NCBI GenBank assembly: GCA_030949565.1
Contig: JAUZSK010000090.1
Coordinates: 1-42,161, forward strand
Length of the DNA stretch: 42,161 nt
DNA from: Enterobacterales bacterium
Lineage (GTDB): Bacteria > Pseudomonadota > Gammaproteobacteria > Enterobacterales > Kangiellaceae
Direction of reading: 5' to 3'
Shown here one piece after another: positions 41,562 through 42,161 of this stretch. Position 1 is the first letter of the stretch, and every line of letters starts with the position of its first letter. The translations under genes and the position numbers were made by a program. A model generated the notes under the pieces. The model was not told the origin of the DNA. It saw only the letters and a list, made by a program, of their open reading frames with translations, and searched no databases.

Positions 41562-41808
41562 GGTTATTTCTCCAGGGATAATGAAGCTTATTATTCAATA
41601 TTAGAACTGATAGTAATTATTAATCATTTGCCATTAAAGTATGACAATGGATACGACCTTATTCGATATTTGAGCGTCATGGCGCGGTAGAAACATCGCC
41701 TGTCGCTTTGTTTGATTGAGAGATCGATTGCTTTGTGTAGAATTGCCCGATATTGGTAAGCTTAAATTAATCATTCAGATCATAAAAGCAAATCTGGAGT
41801 AGTCAAAC

Positions 41809-42161
41809 ATGGCAAAATTTCCAAACAAAGCAAAAGTTGTAATCATCGGACTCGGTGGAATTACCGGTTCATCGGTTGCTCATCACTTAATTGAGCGTGG
41901 TTGGGATGATATCGTCGGTATCGACAAGTCTGCTATTCCGACAGATATAGGTTCGACCGCTCATGCCTCTGATTTCTGTTTTAATACGATGCATGACCAA
42001 ATGACTATGCATACCACTCAATATAGTATCGACTTTTTTGAAAAAATGGGACGATATCAAAGAATTGGCGGCATTGAAGTGGCGCGGGTGGGTGATGATG
42101 AACGCATGGTGGAATTAAAGCGCCGTGTCACATCCGGTAAAGCCTTCGGCAATCGAGTTAA
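41809..42161 (+). CDS. FAD-dependent demethylase of the dimethylglycine/sarcosine dehydrogenase type, 3'-truncated
   Basis: Open to the window edge, 117 residues seen. N-terminal FAD motif KVVIIGLGGITGSSVAHHLIERGWDDIVGIDK, then IPTDIGSTAHASDF, whose His matches the covalent-FAD site of dimethylglycine and sarcosine dehydrogenases, then RIGGIEVARVGDDERMVELKRR. The full family member is about 800 residues with a C-terminal GcvT folate domain; that part is out of view. ATG 41809 with TGGAG nine bases before it. Divergent from the MttB gene across 247 bp, which probably holds the promoters for both. Confidence 0.85.
   Translation, partial: MAKFPNKAKVVIIGLGGITGSSVAHHLIERGWDDIVGIDKSAIPTDIGSTAHASDFCFNTMHDQMTMHTTQYSIDFFEKMGRYQRIGGIEVARVGDDERMVELKRRVTSGKAFGNRV

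Noticed and set aside
41562..41808. Cobalamin or glycine riboswitch before the MttB or FAD genes
   Set aside because: I looked for conserved B12-box and glycine aptamer features here and in 31711-31955 and saw none.

Overview
The window is AT-rich chromosomal DNA from a bacterium. The order folC-dedD-cvpA-purF at the left end is the classical gammaproteobacterial one, and the gene content (propeller sensor, sarcosine oxidase, betaine methyltransferase genes) fits a marine or host-associated, metabolically aerobic gammaproteobacterium. I see no rRNA, tRNA or CRISPR array.

Layout. 1-4450: housekeeping block on the + strand (5'-truncated folC, SPOR-domain dedD, cvpA, purF, a small acyltransferase). 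4489-7786: a large periplasmic propeller sensor ending in a degenerate GGDEF domain. 7899-9667: gamma-glutamyltransferase, followed by a 230-240 bp MITE-like element whose end overlaps its stop codon. 9970-13702: a sigma-54 two-component system with a small secreted protein as likely target; both transcription units have -24/-12 promoters. 13733-15856: ZIP-type metal transporter and a D-2-hydroxyglutarate dehydrogenase-like flavoenzyme. 16027-22367: folD, a soluble NAD-type formate dehydrogenase (fdsA plus a fused NuoE-NuoF protein) and fdhD. 22614-27909: sarcosine oxidase soxBDAG. 28194-29581: NhaC-type antiporter. 29662-42161: a glycine betaine cluster.

How the genes fit together. From 16 kb to the right end almost everything belongs to one inferred pathway. 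An MttB-family methyltransferase without pyrrolysine (40011-41561) would move one methyl of glycine betaine to the corrinoid protein (31956-32669). The MetH-like methyltransferase (34900-35802) would pass it to tetrahydrofolate, with the ferredoxin-ASKHA protein (36334-38368) repairing inactive cobalamin. MetF plus a separate MetV would oxidise methyl-THF to methylene-THF, and FolD would carry it to formyl-THF. A formate-releasing step lies outside the window; formate dehydrogenase then makes CO2 and NADH. Dimethylglycine goes to sarcosine (DgcA-like) and sarcosine to glycine (SoxBDAG); a second FAD/GcvT-type demethylase starts at the right edge. A GbdR-like AraC regulator sits inside the cluster. 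This would be full demethylation of betaine to glycine without the oxygenase used by well-known aerobes.

Data quality. Nine genes are broken by single-base length errors, nearly all in homopolymers, and one by an in-frame TGA. In every case the downstream frame continues the same conserved protein. The pattern looks like uncorrected long-read or homopolymer-prone sequencing rather than decay, so I give one entry per gene and note each break.
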